Positions 16,398 to 26,003 of a stretch of 64,000 nt of DNA are shown one piece after another. The position numbers and the translations under genes are program-made. The notes under the pieces are model-generated. The model was not told the DNA's origin. It ran no database searches and saw only the letters and a list, made by a program, of their open reading frames with translations. The DNA comes from Ramlibacter aquaticus (GTDB taxonomy: Bacteria; Pseudomonadota; Gammaproteobacteria; Burkholderiales; Burkholderiaceae_C). The stretch's first letter is position 1. Every line of letters starts with the position of its first letter. The stretch covers positions 1 through 64,000 of the forward strand of contig NZ_JADDOJ010000006.1 in NCBI RefSeq assembly GCF_015159745.1, read 5' to 3'.

Positions 16398-17207
16398 CTA
16401 GCGGCCCTGGAAGCGGGCGGCGCGCCGCTCGACGAAGGAACGCACGCCCTCCGCCGCGTCCTCGCTGCGCGAGAGGCGCTGCTGCACCTCGATGAACTCC
16501 TGCATGGCGGCGATGGGCCCTTCCTCCACCGCCTTGAGCGCGTTCAGGCGCGTGGCCACCACGGCCAGCGGCGCCTGGGCCGCGATCGCCTGCGCGATGC
16601 GCAGGGCCTCCTCCAGCTCCTGGCCGGCAGGCACCACCTTCTGCACGAAGTTCAGGCGCAGGGCTTCGGCGGCGCCGAACTCGTCCCCCGTCAGCAGGTG
16701 CAGCAGGGCGTTGCCCAGGCCGGCGCGCTCGGCCATGCGCAGCGTGGCGCCGCCCGTGGCCATGATGCCGCGCTTGACCTCCAGCTGCGAGAAGCGGCAA
16801 TCGTCGGCCGCGACCACCACGTCGGCGGCCAGCATGAGTTCGATGCCCAGGGTGTAGGTGATGCCCTTGACGGCGGCCACCATGGGCTTGGTGCGGCGCC
16901 GGTAGCCGGGCGTGCCCAGGTTGAGCGGCTCGACGTCGCCGGGGCGCACCAGCTTCTCGCCGCGCTGCATGGAAGGCGCGATGGTGGGCAGGTCCAGGCC
17001 GGCGGTGAAGTGCTTGCCGAAGGCGTGCAGCACGCCCACGCGCAGCGCGGGGTCGTCGTCCAGCCGCGTGTAGGCCTCGCCCAGCTCGCGGAACATGCGC
17101 GGCGTGAAGCCGTTGTACTTGGCCGGGCGGTTGATGCCCACCAGCAGCAGTTCGCCCCGCACCTCGCAGTGGATGCTGCCTTCGGCGGGTGTCTCGGGAT
17201 GGTCCAT
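16398..17207 (-). CDS. Enoyl-CoA hydratase/isomerase family (crotonase) protein
   Basis: 269 residues of the crotonase fold. The oxyanion-hole segments are HAFGKHFTAGLDL (first) and AVKGITYTLGIELMLAADVVVA (second), followed by CRFSQLEVKRGIMATGGATLRMAERAG. In canonical hydratases two glutamates act as acid/base; here the second loop has GIMATGGA, so the activity may be hydratase, isomerase or another crotonase reaction. ATG at 17205-17207 has a GAGGA ribosome-binding site upstream. Divergent from the GMC oxidoreductase gene across 86 bp. Confidence 0.87.
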   Translation of the reverse strand: MDHPETPAEGSIHCEVRGELLLVGINRPAKYNGFTPRMFRELGEAYTRLDDDPALRVGVLHAFGKHFTAGLDLPTIAPSMQRGEKLVRPGDVEPLNLGTPGYRRRTKPMVAAVKGITYTLGIELMLAADVVVAADDCRFSQLEVKRGIMATGGATLRMAERAGLGNALLHLLTGDEFGAAEALRLNFVQKVVPAGQELEEALRIAQAIAAQAPLAVVATRLNALKAVEEGPIAAMQEFIEVQQRLSRSEDAAEGVRSFVERRAARFQGR

Positions 17208-17293
17208 GGCGTGTCCTCGATTGGGTGTTTCCGCTCTAATTACAGCAGGCCGCCCGGGTGTACAACCGCACGCAGGTGACAACTGGAGTGTGA

Positions 17294-18943
17294 ATGGTCG
17301 ACTACATCATCGTGGGCGGGGGATCGGCGGGCTGCGTGCTCGCGGCGCGGCTGAGCGAGGACCCCGCGGTGAAGGTGACGCTGCTCGAAGCCGGCCCGCC
17401 GGACCGCAGCGTGCTCATCCACTGCCCCGGCGGCCTGGCCCTGATGGCCAAGAGCGGCCAGGCCAGCTGGCGGCTGGAGACCGTGCCGCAGCCCGGCCTG
17501 GGCGGGCGCCGCGGCTACCAGCCGCGCGGCAAGGTGCTGGGCGGCTCCAGCTCCATCAACGCGATGATCTACCTGCGCGGCCAGCCCCAGGACTACGACA
17601 ACTGGGCCGCGCGCGGCAACCCCGGCTGGTCCTGGGCCGAGGTGCTGCCCTGGTTCAAGCAGGCCGAGCACAACGAGCGCGGCGCGAACGAATTCCACGG
17701 CAGCGGTGGCCCGCTCAACGTGATGGACCTGCGCAGCCCCAACCGCTTCAGCAGCACTTTCGTCGAGGCCGGGCGCCAGGCGGGCTACCCGGTCAACCCC
17801 GACTTCAACGGCGCCATCCAGGAAGGGGTGGGCCGCTACCAGGTGACGCACCGCAACGGTGAGCGCTTCAGCGCGGCCAAGGCCTACCTCACGCCCGTGC
17901 TCTCGCGCCCCAACCTGCGCGTGATCACCGGCGTGCACGTCACGCGCGTGCTCACCGAAGGCCGCCGCGCGACCGGCGTCGAGTACCTGCAAGGCGGCCA
18001 GCGGCACAGCCTGCAGGCGGGGCGCGAGGTGATCCTCAGCGCCGGCGCGTTCCAGACCCCGCAGCTGCTCATGCTCTCGGGCATAGGCGCGGGCGCCCAG
18101 CTGCAGGCCCACGGCATCCCGGTGGTGCACGACCTGCCGGGCGTGGGCCTGCACCTGCACGACCACCCGGACGTGGTGCAGGTGGTGGACGCGCCGCACC
18201 TGAAGGACCTGTTCGGCCTGTCGCCCACCGGCCTGGTGCACGCACTGCGCGGCATCGCGCAGTGGCGGCGCAGCCGCAGCGGCATGCTCACCACCAACTT
18301 CGCCGAGGCCGGCGGCTTCATCCGCAGCGACCCGTCCGAGCCGCGGCCCGACCTGCAGCTGCACTTCGTGATCGGCAAGCTGGTGGACCATGGCCGCAAG
18401 ACCACCTTCGGCCACGGCTACTCCTGCCATGCGTGCGTGCTGCGGCCCAGGAGCCGCGGCAGCGTGCGCCTGGCCAGCCGCGACCCGCTGGCCGCGCCGC
18501 TGATCGACCCCAACTTCCTGGGCGACCCGGACGACCTCGCGCGCCTGGTGCGCGGCTTCAAGATCATGCGCCGCATCCTGTCGCAGCCGGCCCTGGCCTC
18601 GCTGGGCGGGCGCGAGCTGGCGGTCTCGGCACGGGCCCAGAGCGACGCCGAGATCGAGGCCTTCATCCGCGACCACGCCGACACCATCTACCACCCGGTG
18701 GGCAGCTGCCGCATGGGGCCGGACCCCATGGACGTGGTGGATGCGCAGCTGCGCGTGCACGGCATGCAGGGGCTGCGCGTGGTCGACGCCTCCGTCATGC
18801 CGGAGATCACCAGCGGCAACACCAACGCGCCGGTCATCATGATCGCGGAGAAGGCGGCGGCGATGATCCGCGCCTCGGCGGGCGGCAGCGCACCGGCCCC
18901 GGCCGCCGCCACGGCACGGGCGGAGCCGGCGGCGGCGCACTAG
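17294..18943 (+). CDS. GMC family FAD-dependent oxidoreductase (choline/alcohol dehydrogenase-like)
   Basis: 549 residues. FAD-binding motif YIIVGGGSAGCVLAARLSE at residues 4-22, GMC signature 1 in RGKVLGGSSSINAMIYLRG near residue 77, and GMC signature 2 in GAFQTPQLLMLSGIG near residue 254. The catalytic pair is His467 (YHPVGSCRMG) and Asn511 (SGNTNAP), 44 residues apart as usual. Members oxidise primary alcohols or choline and pass electrons to the respiratory chain. The last 25 residues are an Ala/Pro-rich tail without domain character. GGAG lies shortly before the ATG. Substrate cannot be told from sequence. Confidence 0.92.
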   Translation: MVDYIIVGGGSAGCVLAARLSEDPAVKVTLLEAGPPDRSVLIHCPGGLALMAKSGQASWRLETVPQPGLGGRRGYQPRGKVLGGSSSINAMIYLRGQPQDYDNWAARGNPGWSWAEVLPWFKQAEHNERGANEFHGSGGPLNVMDLRSPNRFSSTFVEAGRQAGYPVNPDFNGAIQEGVGRYQVTHRNGERFSAAKAYLTPVLSRPNLRVITGVHVTRVLTEGRRATGVEYLQGGQRHSLQAGREVILSAGAFQTPQLLMLSGIGAGAQLQAHGIPVVHDLPGVGLHLHDHPDVVQVVDAPHLKDLFGLSPTGLVHALRGIAQWRRSRSGMLTTNFAEAGGFIRSDPSEPRPDLQLHFVIGKLVDHGRKTTFGHGYSCHACVLRPRSRGSVRLASRDPLAAPLIDPNFLGDPDDLARLVRGFKIMRRILSQPALASLGGRELAVSARAQSDAEIEAFIRDHADTIYHPVGSCRMGPDPMDVVDAQLRVHGMQGLRVVDASVMPEITSGNTNAPVIMIAEKAAAMIRASAGGSAPAPAAATARAEPAAAH

Positions 18944-18965
18944 GGCTGCGGCGGCGGGCCCAGGC

Positions 18966-19772
18966 TCAGCTGCGGAAGCGCCGCCGGGTCAGGCCCAGGG
19001 CCAGCCAGTAGGCGCCCACGGCATACACCGCAAGCACCACCAGCCCGCGCACCGGGTGCTCGGGCCACCGGTCCATGAACATGGGCCGGACCAGCTCGAC
19101 CGCATTGGTGAGCGGCAGCCAGTCGGAGACGGCGCGCAGCAGCGCCGGCAGCTGATCGCGCGGGAAGAAGACGCCCGACAGGAACATCATGGGCGTGAGA
19201 AAGAGCGTGAAGTAGTAGGTGAAGAAGTCGTAGCCCTTGGCCACCGCGTTGAAGACCAGCGCGATGCTGGAGAAGGTGATGCCCGCCGCCGCCAGCACCA
19301 GCCAGGCCACCGCGAGCTTGGGGCTGTGGCTGATGCCCAGCGCCAGCATCACGCACAGGATGGCCGTCACGGTGAAGATGGACTTGTAGGCCGCCCACAG
19401 CATCTCGGCCAGCACCACGTTGTCCAGCGAGACCGGCGCGTTCATGATCCCGTCCCAGGTCTTCTGCACATGCATGCGCGAGAAGGCCGAGTACAGCGCC
19501 TCGAAGGACGCCGCGTTCATCGCGCTCATGCAGATCGAGCCGCTGGCCAGGAACAGGATGTAGGGCACCTGCGTGCCGCCCAGCCGGACCTGCCCCACCA
19601 GCGCGCCCATGCCGTAGCCGAAGGCGACCAGCCACATCAGCGGCTCGGCGATGTTGCCGACCAGGCTGGGAATGGCCAGCTTGCGCCACACCAGCAGGTT
19701 GCGCATGAACACCGGCCACCAGCGGCCGGACAGGTCCGGCACGCGCCACACGGACTGCGGATTGCGCATCAA
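18966..19772 (-). CDS. ABC-2 type transporter permease (NodJ-like)
   Basis: 268 residues with six hydrophobic segments and the ABC-2 signature region ([39 protein letters not shown]), the conserved element of NodJ/DrrB-type exporters. [27 protein letters not shown] before it also resembles NodJ. The start overlaps the ATPase stop by 4 bp (19769-19772), so the two subunits are co-translated. In non-nodulating beta-proteobacteria such NodIJ homologues are common and their substrate is not known; lipid, polysaccharide or drug export is possible. Confidence 0.92.
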   Translation of the reverse strand: MMRNPQSVWRVPDLSGRWWPVFMRNLLVWRKLAIPSLVGNIAEPLMWLVAFGYGMGALVGQVRLGGTQVPYILFLASGSICMSAMNAASFEALYSAFSRMHVQKTWDGIMNAPVSLDNVVLAEMLWAAYKSIFTVTAILCVMLALGISHSPKLAVAWLVLAAAGITFSSIALVFNAVAKGYDFFTYYFTLFLTPMMFLSGVFFPRDQLPALLRAVSDWLPLTNAVELVRPMFMDRWPEHPVRGLVVLAVYAVGAYWLALGLTRRRFRS

Positions 19773-20695
19773 CCGTCCTCCCGGATCTGCCGGCCCGTGA
19801 GCTTGAGGAACAGGTCCTCCAGGTTGGCCGGGCGGTGCAGGGTGCGCAGCTGCGCACGGGCGCCCAGCGCCTGCAGCAAGGGCAACGCCTCATGGGTGTA
19901 GAAGAAGACCGTCTCGCCGCTCTGCTCGATGCGCGCGGCCAGGGGCTGCAGCGACGGGTCCCCGGCGAGCGCGAGCGCGCCGGCGCCGTAGGCCTCGACC
20001 ACGTCGGGCTCCAGGTACTGGGCGATCAGCGCGCGCGGCGCGCCCTCGGCGATCTTGCGGCCATGGTCCAGCACCAGCAGGCGCGAGCACAGCCGCTCGG
20101 CCTCGTCCATGAAGTGCGTGGTCAGCAGGATGGACTTGCCCTGCTGCAGCAGCAGCTGCAGGCGCTCCCACATCAGGTGCCGGGCCTGCGGGTCCAGGCC
20201 GGTGGTGGGCTCGTCCAGCAGCAGCAGCCGGGGGTCGTTCACCAGCGCGCGCGCCAGGCTGAGCCGCCGGCGCATGCCGCCGGACAGCTCGCCCGGCTTG
20301 GCATCGGCCTTGTGCGAGAGCGCGGCGAACTCGAGCAGGCGCGGCACCCGCGCCCGCGCCTCATGGGCCGCAATGCCGAAGTAGCGCGCATAGACGAGCA
20401 GGTTCTCGGCGCAGCTGAAATCGGGGTCCAGGCTGTCGAACTGGCTCACCACGCCCAGCTGGGCCTTGATCGCGTTCGCATCCTGCGGCATGCGCAGCCC
20501 CAGGGCGTGCACCTCGCCCGAATCGGGCACGGTCAGCCCCAGGCACATGCGCAGGGTGGTGGTCTTGCCGGCGCCGTTCGGGCCGATCACGCCCAGGCAC
20601 TCGCCGGGCGCGATCTCGAACGAGACGTCCTGCACCACGGGCTGCTCGCCGTAGCGCTTGCACAGGTGGCGGGCTTCGAACAGGGCGGAGGGCAT
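19769..20695 (-). CDS. ABC transporter ATP-binding protein (NodI-like)
   Basis: 308 residues. Walker [10 protein letters not shown] near residue 38, Q-loop in VVSQFDSLD, signature LSGGM near 138, Walker B and D-loop in [14 protein letters not shown], switch His in [36 protein letters not shown] is typical of NodI. The C-terminal 70 residues after the ATPase core are of the kind found in exporter ATPases of the DrrA/NodI group. Partner of the adjacent permease. CACAAT on the minus strand (20710-20715) may be its -10, overlapping the psd promoter region. Confidence 0.94.
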   Translation of the reverse strand: MPSALFEARHLCKRYGEQPVVQDVSFEIAPGECLGVIGPNGAGKTTTLRMCLGLTVPDSGEVHALGLRMPQDANAIKAQLGVVSQFDSLDPDFSCAENLLVYARYFGIAAHEARARVPRLLEFAALSHKADAKPGELSGGMRRRLSLARALVNDPRLLLLDEPTTGLDPQARHLMWERLQLLLQQGKSILLTTHFMDEAERLCSRLLVLDHGRKIAEGAPRALIAQYLEPDVVEAYGAGALALAGDPSLQPLAARIEQSGETVFFYTHEALPLLQALGARAQLRTLHRPANLEDLFLKLTGRQIREDG

Positions 20696-20724
20696 GGGGT
20701 TCGCGGCTATTGTGTCGCACTCCC

Positions 20725-20736
20725 TAGAATGCGCGC
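20725..20736 (+). promoter_or_regulatory. psd promoter, probably leaderless
   Basis: TAGAAT at 20725-20730 is followed by six bases and the psd ATG at 20737. Transcription starting the usual 7 nt after the -10 would begin on the A of ATG. No Shine-Dalgarno sequence is present in between. Confidence 0.55.
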
Positions 20737-21597
20737 ATGTCCCGATTCGCGGTGCTGCCGCAATACCTCCTGCCCAAGCGTCTCTTGACGCAGCTCATGG
20801 GCCGCATCGCCAGCCTGCGCGCGGGCGCCTTCACCACCTGGATGGTGCGCCGCTTCGTGCGCCGCTACGGCGTGGACATGGCCGAGGCGGCCGACCCGCG
20901 CATCGAGAGCTATGCGAGCTTCAACGACTTCTTCACGCGGCCGCTGAAGGCCGGCGCCCGGCCCATCGCCGAGGCCGACTTCGTCTGCCCGGTGGACGCG
21001 GCCATCAGCCAGTTCGGCCCGATCGCACGCGACCAGATCTTCCAGGCCAAGGGCCACAGCTACTCGACGCGGGCCCTGCTCGGCGGCGACGCGGCGCTGG
21101 CGGCGCAGTTCGACGATGGCCATTTCGCCACGCTCTACCTCGCGCCCAAGGACTACCACCGCATCCACATGCCCTGCGACGGCGTGCTGCGGCGCATGGT
21201 CTACATCCCCGGCGACCTGTTCTCGGTCAACCCGCTGACGGCGCGCCACGTGCCGGGCCTGTTCGCGCGCAACGAACGCGTGGTCTGCGTCTTCGACACG
21301 GCGCACGGCCCCTTCGTCAACGTGCTCGTGGGCGCCACCATCGTCGGCAGCGTGGCCACGGTGTGGCATGGCGTGGTGAACCCGCCGCGCAGCCGCGACA
21401 TCCGCAGCTGGGACTACAGCGGCCAGGGCATCCGGCTGGCCAAGGGCCAGGAGATGGGCCGCTTCCTGCTCGGCAGCACGGTGGTGATGCTGTTCCCGCG
21501 CGGCGTGGTGAGCTTCAACGCCGACTGGCAGCCGACGCGGCCGGTCCGCCTGGGCGAGCCCATGGCCATGGCCGCCCGGGCGCCAGGCCCGGCCTGA
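20737..21597 (+). CDS. psd: Phosphatidylserine decarboxylase proenzyme
   Basis: 286 residues, typical for the bacterial Psd type I family. The self-cleavage motif is LGST with Ser247, which becomes the pyruvoyl group of the alpha subunit. Other family hallmarks are [16 protein letters not shown] near residue 67, [27 protein letters not shown] and VGATIVGSV. The enzyme converts phosphatidylserine to phosphatidylethanolamine at the inner membrane. It is read divergently from the NodIJ-like ABC genes and convergently with amn. Confidence 0.97.
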   Translation: MSRFAVLPQYLLPKRLLTQLMGRIASLRAGAFTTWMVRRFVRRYGVDMAEAADPRIESYASFNDFFTRPLKAGARPIAEADFVCPVDAAISQFGPIARDQIFQAKGHSYSTRALLGGDAALAAQFDDGHFATLYLAPKDYHRIHMPCDGVLRRMVYIPGDLFSVNPLTARHVPGLFARNERVVCVFDTAHGPFVNVLVGATIVGSVATVWHGVVNPPRSRDIRSWDYSGQGIRLAKGQEMGRFLLGSTVVMLFPRGVVSFNADWQPTRPVRLGEPMAMAARAPGPA

Positions 21598-21629
21598 CCC
21601 GGGGCCGGGCCGCGCGCCCCGGCCCCGGG
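21598..21629. terminator. Bidirectional terminator-like inverted repeat between psd and amn
   Basis: CCCGGGGCCGGG (21598-21609) and CCCGGCCCCGGG (21618-21629) form a perfect 12-bp stem with an 8-nt loop, starting one base after the psd stop and ending just before the amn stop on the other strand. No T tract. The position between convergent genes supports a role at both transcript ends. Confidence 0.6.
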
Positions 21630-21630
21630 C

Positions 21631-23124
21631 CTACTGGAACGCCACCTCGTCGAAGCTGCGCAGCTTGCGGCTGTGCAGGCGCTGGGTGCCGGCACCGCGC
21701 AGCAGCTCGATCGCGCGCATGCCGATGCGCAGGTGCTGGTCCACGCGCTCGCGGTAGAACTGGTTGGCCATGCCCGGCAGCTTGATCTCGCCGTGCAGCG
21801 GCTTGTCGCTCACGCACAGCAGGGTGCCGTAGGGCACGCGGAAGCGGAAGCCGTTGGCGGCGATGGCCGCGCTCTCCATGTCCAGCGCCACCGCCCGGCT
21901 CTGGCTGAAGCGGCGCTGCGGCTCGTTGCCCGGCAGCAGCTCCCAGTTGCGGTTGTCGGTGCTGGCCACGGTGCCGGTGCGCATGATGCCCTTCAGGTCG
22001 GCGCCGCGCAGGCCGGTGACGTCGGCCACGGCCTGCTCCAGCGCGACCTGGATCTCCGCCAGCGCGGGGATGGGCACCCAGACCGGCAGCTCCTCGTCCA
22101 GCACGTGGTCCTCGCGCACGTAGGCGTGGGCCAGCACGTAGTCGCCCAGCTGCTGGCTGTTGCGCAGGCCCGCGCAGTGGCCCAGCATCAGCCAGGCGTG
22201 CGGGCGAAGCACCGCGATGTGGTCGGTGATGGTCTTGGCGTTCGAGGGCCCCACGCCGATGTTCACCATGGTGATGCCGCCGTGGCCGGGCCGCATCAGG
22301 TGGTAGGCCGGCATCTGCGGCAGCCGCGGCGGCACGGCGCCGAAGGCATCGCCAGGCTCCACCGGGCTGCCGGCCCGGCGCGTGACCACGTTGCCCGGTT
22401 CGACGAAGGCCGTGTATTCGCTGTCGGGCCGCGCCATGGCCTCGTGCCCCAGCCGCACGAATTCGTCGATGTAGAACTGGTAGTTCGTGAAGAGCACGAA
22501 GTTCTGGAACCACTCCGGCGCCGTGCCGGTGTAGTGGCGCAGGCGGTGCAGCGAATAGTCCATGCGCGCGGCCGTGAACAGCGAGAGCGGCTGCGCCTCG
22601 CCCGCGCGCGGCTGCCAGGTGCCGTTGGCGATACCGTCGTCCATGGCCTCCAGGTCGGGCAGGTCGAACACGTCGCGCATGCGCATGCGCCGCTCGGCGC
22701 TCAGGTTGCCTTCCAGGTGCTCGTTCTCGGCGAAGGAGAAATGCACCGGGATGGGCTGGGTGCTGGTGCCCACCTCCAGTTCCACGCCGTGATTGTGGCG
22801 CAGCAGGCGGAACTGCTCCAGCAGGTAGTTGGCGTACAGGTCGGGCCGCGTGAGCGTGGTCTCGTAGCGGCCGGCACCGGCGACGAAGCCGTAGCTCAGC
22901 CCGGCGTTCTCCAGCGCGGCCTGGCGCACCACCGTCTCGGTGTGGATGCGCACGAAGGGGTAACAGGCGCGCACGTGGCCGGGCAGCTCCTCGCCGGACA
23001 CGAAGCGCTGCATGGCCTCGCGCAGGTGGCCGATCTGCTGGTTGTAGATCAGCCGGACCTGCGCCAGCGCGCTCTCGGGATCGGTGTGCCGCGTGGGCGC
23101 GATGAAGGGCGGCATGTGGGGCAT
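21631..23124 (-). CDS. amn: AMP nucleosidase
   Basis: 497 residues (E. coli Amn is 484). The N-terminal Amn-specific domain (about 1-190) contains YPFVRIHTETVVRQAA and GRYETTLTRPDLYANYLLEQF. The C-terminal phosphorylase-superfamily domain (about 260-480) contains MVNIGVGPSNAKTITDH, MLGHCAGLRNSQQLGDYVLAHAYVR and ALDMESAAIAANGFRFRVPYGTLLCVSDKPLHGE. The enzyme hydrolyses AMP to adenine and ribose 5-phosphate, controlling adenylate levels. ATG at 23122-23124 chosen; in-frame GTG and TTG codons lie 6-8 codons upstream, with GGAGG just before the TTG, so a slightly longer protein is possible. Confidence 0.96.
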   Translation of the reverse strand: MPHMPPFIAPTRHTDPESALAQVRLIYNQQIGHLREAMQRFVSGEELPGHVRACYPFVRIHTETVVRQAALENAGLSYGFVAGAGRYETTLTRPDLYANYLLEQFRLLRHNHGVELEVGTSTQPIPVHFSFAENEHLEGNLSAERRMRMRDVFDLPDLEAMDDGIANGTWQPRAGEAQPLSLFTAARMDYSLHRLRHYTGTAPEWFQNFVLFTNYQFYIDEFVRLGHEAMARPDSEYTAFVEPGNVVTRRAGSPVEPGDAFGAVPPRLPQMPAYHLMRPGHGGITMVNIGVGPSNAKTITDHIAVLRPHAWLMLGHCAGLRNSQQLGDYVLAHAYVREDHVLDEELPVWVPIPALAEIQVALEQAVADVTGLRGADLKGIMRTGTVASTDNRNWELLPGNEPQRRFSQSRAVALDMESAAIAANGFRFRVPYGTLLCVSDKPLHGEIKLPGMANQFYRERVDQHLRIGMRAIELLRGAGTQRLHSRKLRSFDEVAFQ

Positions 23125-23195
23125 GCGGCCATTTTGCAGCACCCGCAAGCCGCCTCCGTGACGCCTGCGGGCTGCTGCGGCAGCGTCCTACAAGG

Positions 23196-23220
23196 TGTAA
23201 CGGCGACAGATGACGTTACA
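23196..23220. promoter_or_regulatory. Operator-like inverted repeat upstream of amn and the 83-aa gene
   Basis: TGTAACG (23196-23202) and CGTTACA (23214-23220) form a perfect 7-bp inverted repeat with an 11-bp spacer in the divergent region between amn and the small protein gene. The arrangement fits a dimeric regulator site; the regulator is not identifiable from the window. Confidence 0.45.
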
Positions 23221-23354
23221 AAAACTGGCTTGCGGCCACAGTGTTCCCAGCCCGCGATTTGCACTGCGTTCCACCCGGATCGCACGCGAAAACACCGGAA
23301 AAACCCAAGAAACCGCGTCAGCCTGCGCCCAACGAACACCAAGGAGTCCACCCC

Positions 23355-23606
23355 ATGAGCACCACGACGATGGCCAATCCCTTTGCGCTGATGACCGATC
23401 CCGCTGCCGTGCGCGAAATGATCGAGAAGTCGGAAGCGCTCGGCCGCCTGAGCCAGCGCCAGTGCCATCCCCTGGACCGGGCGGTGATCCGCAGCGCCAG
23501 TGCCGAGCTGGCCGCCTACGACGCCAAGATCGACCGCACCACGGTGTACCTGCCGCCGGAAGAGGACCGCAGTGCGACCCGTGGCCTGCCGCGCCGCCTG
23601 AACTGA
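23355..23606 (+). CDS. Small hypothetical protein (83 aa)
   Basis: Unrecognised 83-residue soluble protein starting MSTTTMANPFALMTDPAAV and containing a charged helical centre (REMIEKSEALGRLSQRQCHPLDR, IRSASAELAAYDAKIDR). A near-perfect ribosome-binding site, AAGGAGT at 23341-23347, sits 7 bases before the ATG, and a strong intrinsic terminator follows 38 bp after the stop. Together these indicate a well-expressed monocistronic gene. There is no signal peptide or membrane segment. Function unknown. Confidence 0.82.
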   Translation: MSTTTMANPFALMTDPAAVREMIEKSEALGRLSQRQCHPLDRAVIRSASAELAAYDAKIDRTTVYLPPEEDRSATRGLPRRLN

Positions 23607-23643
23607 GCACCCCGGGCGGCCAGGCGCAGCCCGCATCCCACAT

Positions 23644-23677
23644 CGCGAGGGGCCCCGACGGGGCCCCTCGCGTTTTT
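23644..23677 (+). terminator. Rho-independent terminator
   Basis: Perfect 13-bp stem CGCGAGGGGCCCC (23644-23656) / GGGGCCCCTCGCG (23660-23672) with a 3-nt loop, followed by five T (23673-23677). Ends the transcript of the 83-aa gene. Confidence 0.95.
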
Positions 23678-23788
23678 GCAAGGCTGTGCAGGTGCGAGGG
23701 CGCGAAGCCGGTCCCACCGGTCTGGGGCGGGTCTCGATCAGGGACCGCCCTTCGCAAACTGCAAAGCGGCAGGGCGGCCCCAGCCTCC

Positions 23789-25915
23789 TCAGGGGCGCCG
23801 GCCGCCGTCGTCAGGCCGGGCGCCGGGCTCGTCCCGGCGCGGCACGGGCCTGGGGATCTGCTTGTGCACATCCCGCTCGGGCTGCCCGGGCCGCACCTGC
23901 TCGCGCTGCGGTGCCTGGGGCTGCTGGGGAGGCTGCTGCGCCTGGATGGCGCGCTGCTGCTCCTGGACGGCACGCTGCTGTTCGCGCTGCAGGCGCTGCG
24001 CCTCCTGCTGGGCGCGTTGCTGCTGCTGGACCGCGCGTTGCTGCTCGGCCTGCTGGCGCTGCTGCTCGCGCGCCGCCCGCTCCTGCTGCTGCAGGCGCAG
24101 GGCCTGCTCCCGCTGCGCGTTGCGGACGGCCGCAGCCTGCTGCTGTGCCGCGCGTTGCTGTTCCTGCTGCGCACGCTGCTGCTCCTGCTGCTGGCGCTGG
24201 CTGTCCCGCTGGGCTGCGCGCTGCGGGTCTTCCTGCGGCCCGGGCTGCGCCTGCGGCTGGCGTTGGCCCTCCCTTTGCGCGGCGCGCTGCTGCGCCTGCT
24301 GTGCCCGTTGTGCCTCCTGTTGCGCCTGGCGATCGTGCTCGGCGCGTTGCTGCGCCCGCTGCTGCTCCTGCTGCTGGCGCAGCGCCTGCTGCGCGGCCTG
24401 GGCGTCCCGGGGTGTCCCGGGCGGCATGCCGGCGCCTGGCACAGTCGCGCGCCCGGCCGGTTGCGGCGGCAGGCCCGCGGCTGGCACGGCAATGCCGGCC
24501 CCCGGGACCGCGGGGACGAAACGGCGCGGAAGCGGCGCAGGCACCGGGTGGACCGCCACGGGGGGCGGCAGGGCCTGGGCCGGCGGCGGTGGCGCGCGCA
24601 GCGGGGCGCGCTGCTGCGTCTCCAGGGCGAAGCGGCGGCCGTCCGCCACCACGGGCGGCGGGGCCGGGGGCGCCTGCAGCAGGGCGCGCCGGTCCAGCCC
24701 GGCCGGCCGCACGGGCACCGGCCGCCCGGTCTCAAACTCGTGCAGGGGCATGGCCGAGAACCAGCCCGGCGGGCGGTGGAAATGGGGCGGCTCGCGGCGC
24801 AGCACCACGACCTGGTTCACCTGCTGCACATACACCGTGCTCGTGCGGTACCAGGGGCGCCAGGGCTCCCAGGGCGCGAGCGGGTACCAGCCGATGCCCG
24901 GGCCGCTGCGCAGCGTGAGGCTCCAGCCGCCACCGCCGATGAACCCGACCAGCGCGGGGGCGTAGACCGGGCGCGGCCCCAGCCGCCCCGGCACCCAGGC
25001 CCAGCGCGGGCCCAGCTGCACCCAGCGGCCGTAATGGAAGGGGGCGAAGCCCCAGGGCGCGTCGTCGATCCAGGTCCAGCCCCAGGGCGCGATCCATTCC
25101 CAGTGGCCATACCGGTAGGGCGCCCAGTCGACCACCGTGACGGCCGGGTACCAGACCGGCCCCCAGGTCGAGTCCTGGGCCCAGCGGCCGTAGTGGTCCA
25201 GCTGGGCATAGCCGACCACGGTGCGCGGCACGTAGCGCGCGGCGATGGACCGGTCCTCGTCACGGTTGTGCGCCGCGGCCCAGCGCTCGAAATCGTCCTC
25301 CAGCAGGGCGGCAACGCCCAGCGCCAGCGTCAGGTCGCGGCCGGTGAAGGCCAGCTGGTCGCCGGCGGCCAGCTCGCGCGAGGCGCCGTTGGCCCCGTAG
25401 GCCGTGACCACGCCGCTGCGCACGGACACGCGCGTGATCTGCAGCGCCAGGTCCACGTCGATGCGGAATTCGCCGGGCACCGCGGCCCGCACGGCCAGCT
25501 GCGGCGTGTCGATCTCGAAGCTGTCGTCCGCGCCGAGCTGGCGCACCCGGGCCATGGCGCTGCCCTGGTCCAGGGTGGCCTGGACGACGCCGGCATCGAT
25601 GTCGGTGAGGTCCAGGAGGCTGCGGCCATCGAGCTGGAGGGCGGCGGAGCCGGCATGCAGCTCGGCCCGGCCGCCCGCGTCCACCCACAGCCGGTCGCCG
25701 CGGGTCAGGGGACGGTTGCGCGTGGCGTCCAGCCACTCGCTCTCGCCGGCGGGCGCCCAGGCGACCGCGCCCTGCTTGGCCGTCAGCGTGGCGACGCGGG
25801 CGGGCGGATCGGCCTGGGCCTGCGCGGGCAGGGCTGCCAGGCCGGGCAGCAGGAGCACGAGCACCGCCACCCAATGACGCGCCAGGGCGCGGAACCCGCG
25901 AAGAATGGCATCCAT
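23789..25915 (-). CDS. FecR/DUF6600-type secreted protein with Gln-rich tail
   Basis: 708 residues. A signal peptide (residues 1-35) is followed by a FecR-like beta domain (about 40-200) containing RLWVDAGGRAELHAGSAALQLDG. Next is a tryptophan-rich repeat region (about 245-330; GHWEWIAPWGWTWIDD, WGFAPFHYGRWVQLG) of the DUF6600 type. The last 200 residues are extremely Gln/Arg/Ala-rich (QQQEQQRAQQ-like) and should form long helices or coiled coil. No FecA or FecI homologue is nearby, so an iron-signalling role is unlikely; an envelope or matrix role is a guess. It is a tandem paralogue of the next gene (26004-28037), which shares the same first three-quarters but has a different low-complexity tail. 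Confidence 0.82.
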   Translation of the reverse strand: MDAILRGFRALARHWVAVLVLLLPGLAALPAQAQADPPARVATLTAKQGAVAWAPAGESEWLDATRNRPLTRGDRLWVDAGGRAELHAGSAALQLDGRSLLDLTDIDAGVVQATLDQGSAMARVRQLGADDSFEIDTPQLAVRAAVPGEFRIDVDLALQITRVSVRSGVVTAYGANGASRELAAGDQLAFTGRDLTLALGVAALLEDDFERWAAAHNRDEDRSIAARYVPRTVVGYAQLDHYGRWAQDSTWGPVWYPAVTVVDWAPYRYGHWEWIAPWGWTWIDDAPWGFAPFHYGRWVQLGPRWAWVPGRLGPRPVYAPALVGFIGGGGWSLTLRSGPGIGWYPLAPWEPWRPWYRTSTVYVQQVNQVVVLRREPPHFHRPPGWFSAMPLHEFETGRPVPVRPAGLDRRALLQAPPAPPPVVADGRRFALETQQRAPLRAPPPPAQALPPPVAVHPVPAPLPRRFVPAVPGAGIAVPAAGLPPQPAGRATVPGAGMPPGTPRDAQAAQQALRQQQEQQRAQQRAEHDRQAQQEAQRAQQAQQRAAQREGQRQPQAQPGPQEDPQRAAQRDSQRQQQEQQRAQQEQQRAAQQQAAAVRNAQREQALRLQQQERAAREQQRQQAEQQRAVQQQQRAQQEAQRLQREQQRAVQEQQRAIQAQQPPQQPQAPQREQVRPGQPERDVHKQIPRPVPRRDEPGARPDDGGRRP

Positions 25916-26003
25916 GGGAGGACCTCCTTCCTACTCAACGCGCGAGGCCGGCCGCCGGAGGTCAAGGCGGCGTCAACAAGGTTAAATCATGCAGCCACCC
26001 TGC

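Noticed and set aside
23940-24400. CTG-rich repeat-like DNA resembling an array
   Set aside because: It encodes the Gln-rich tail of the DUF6600 protein; irregular repeats without spacers, not CRISPR.
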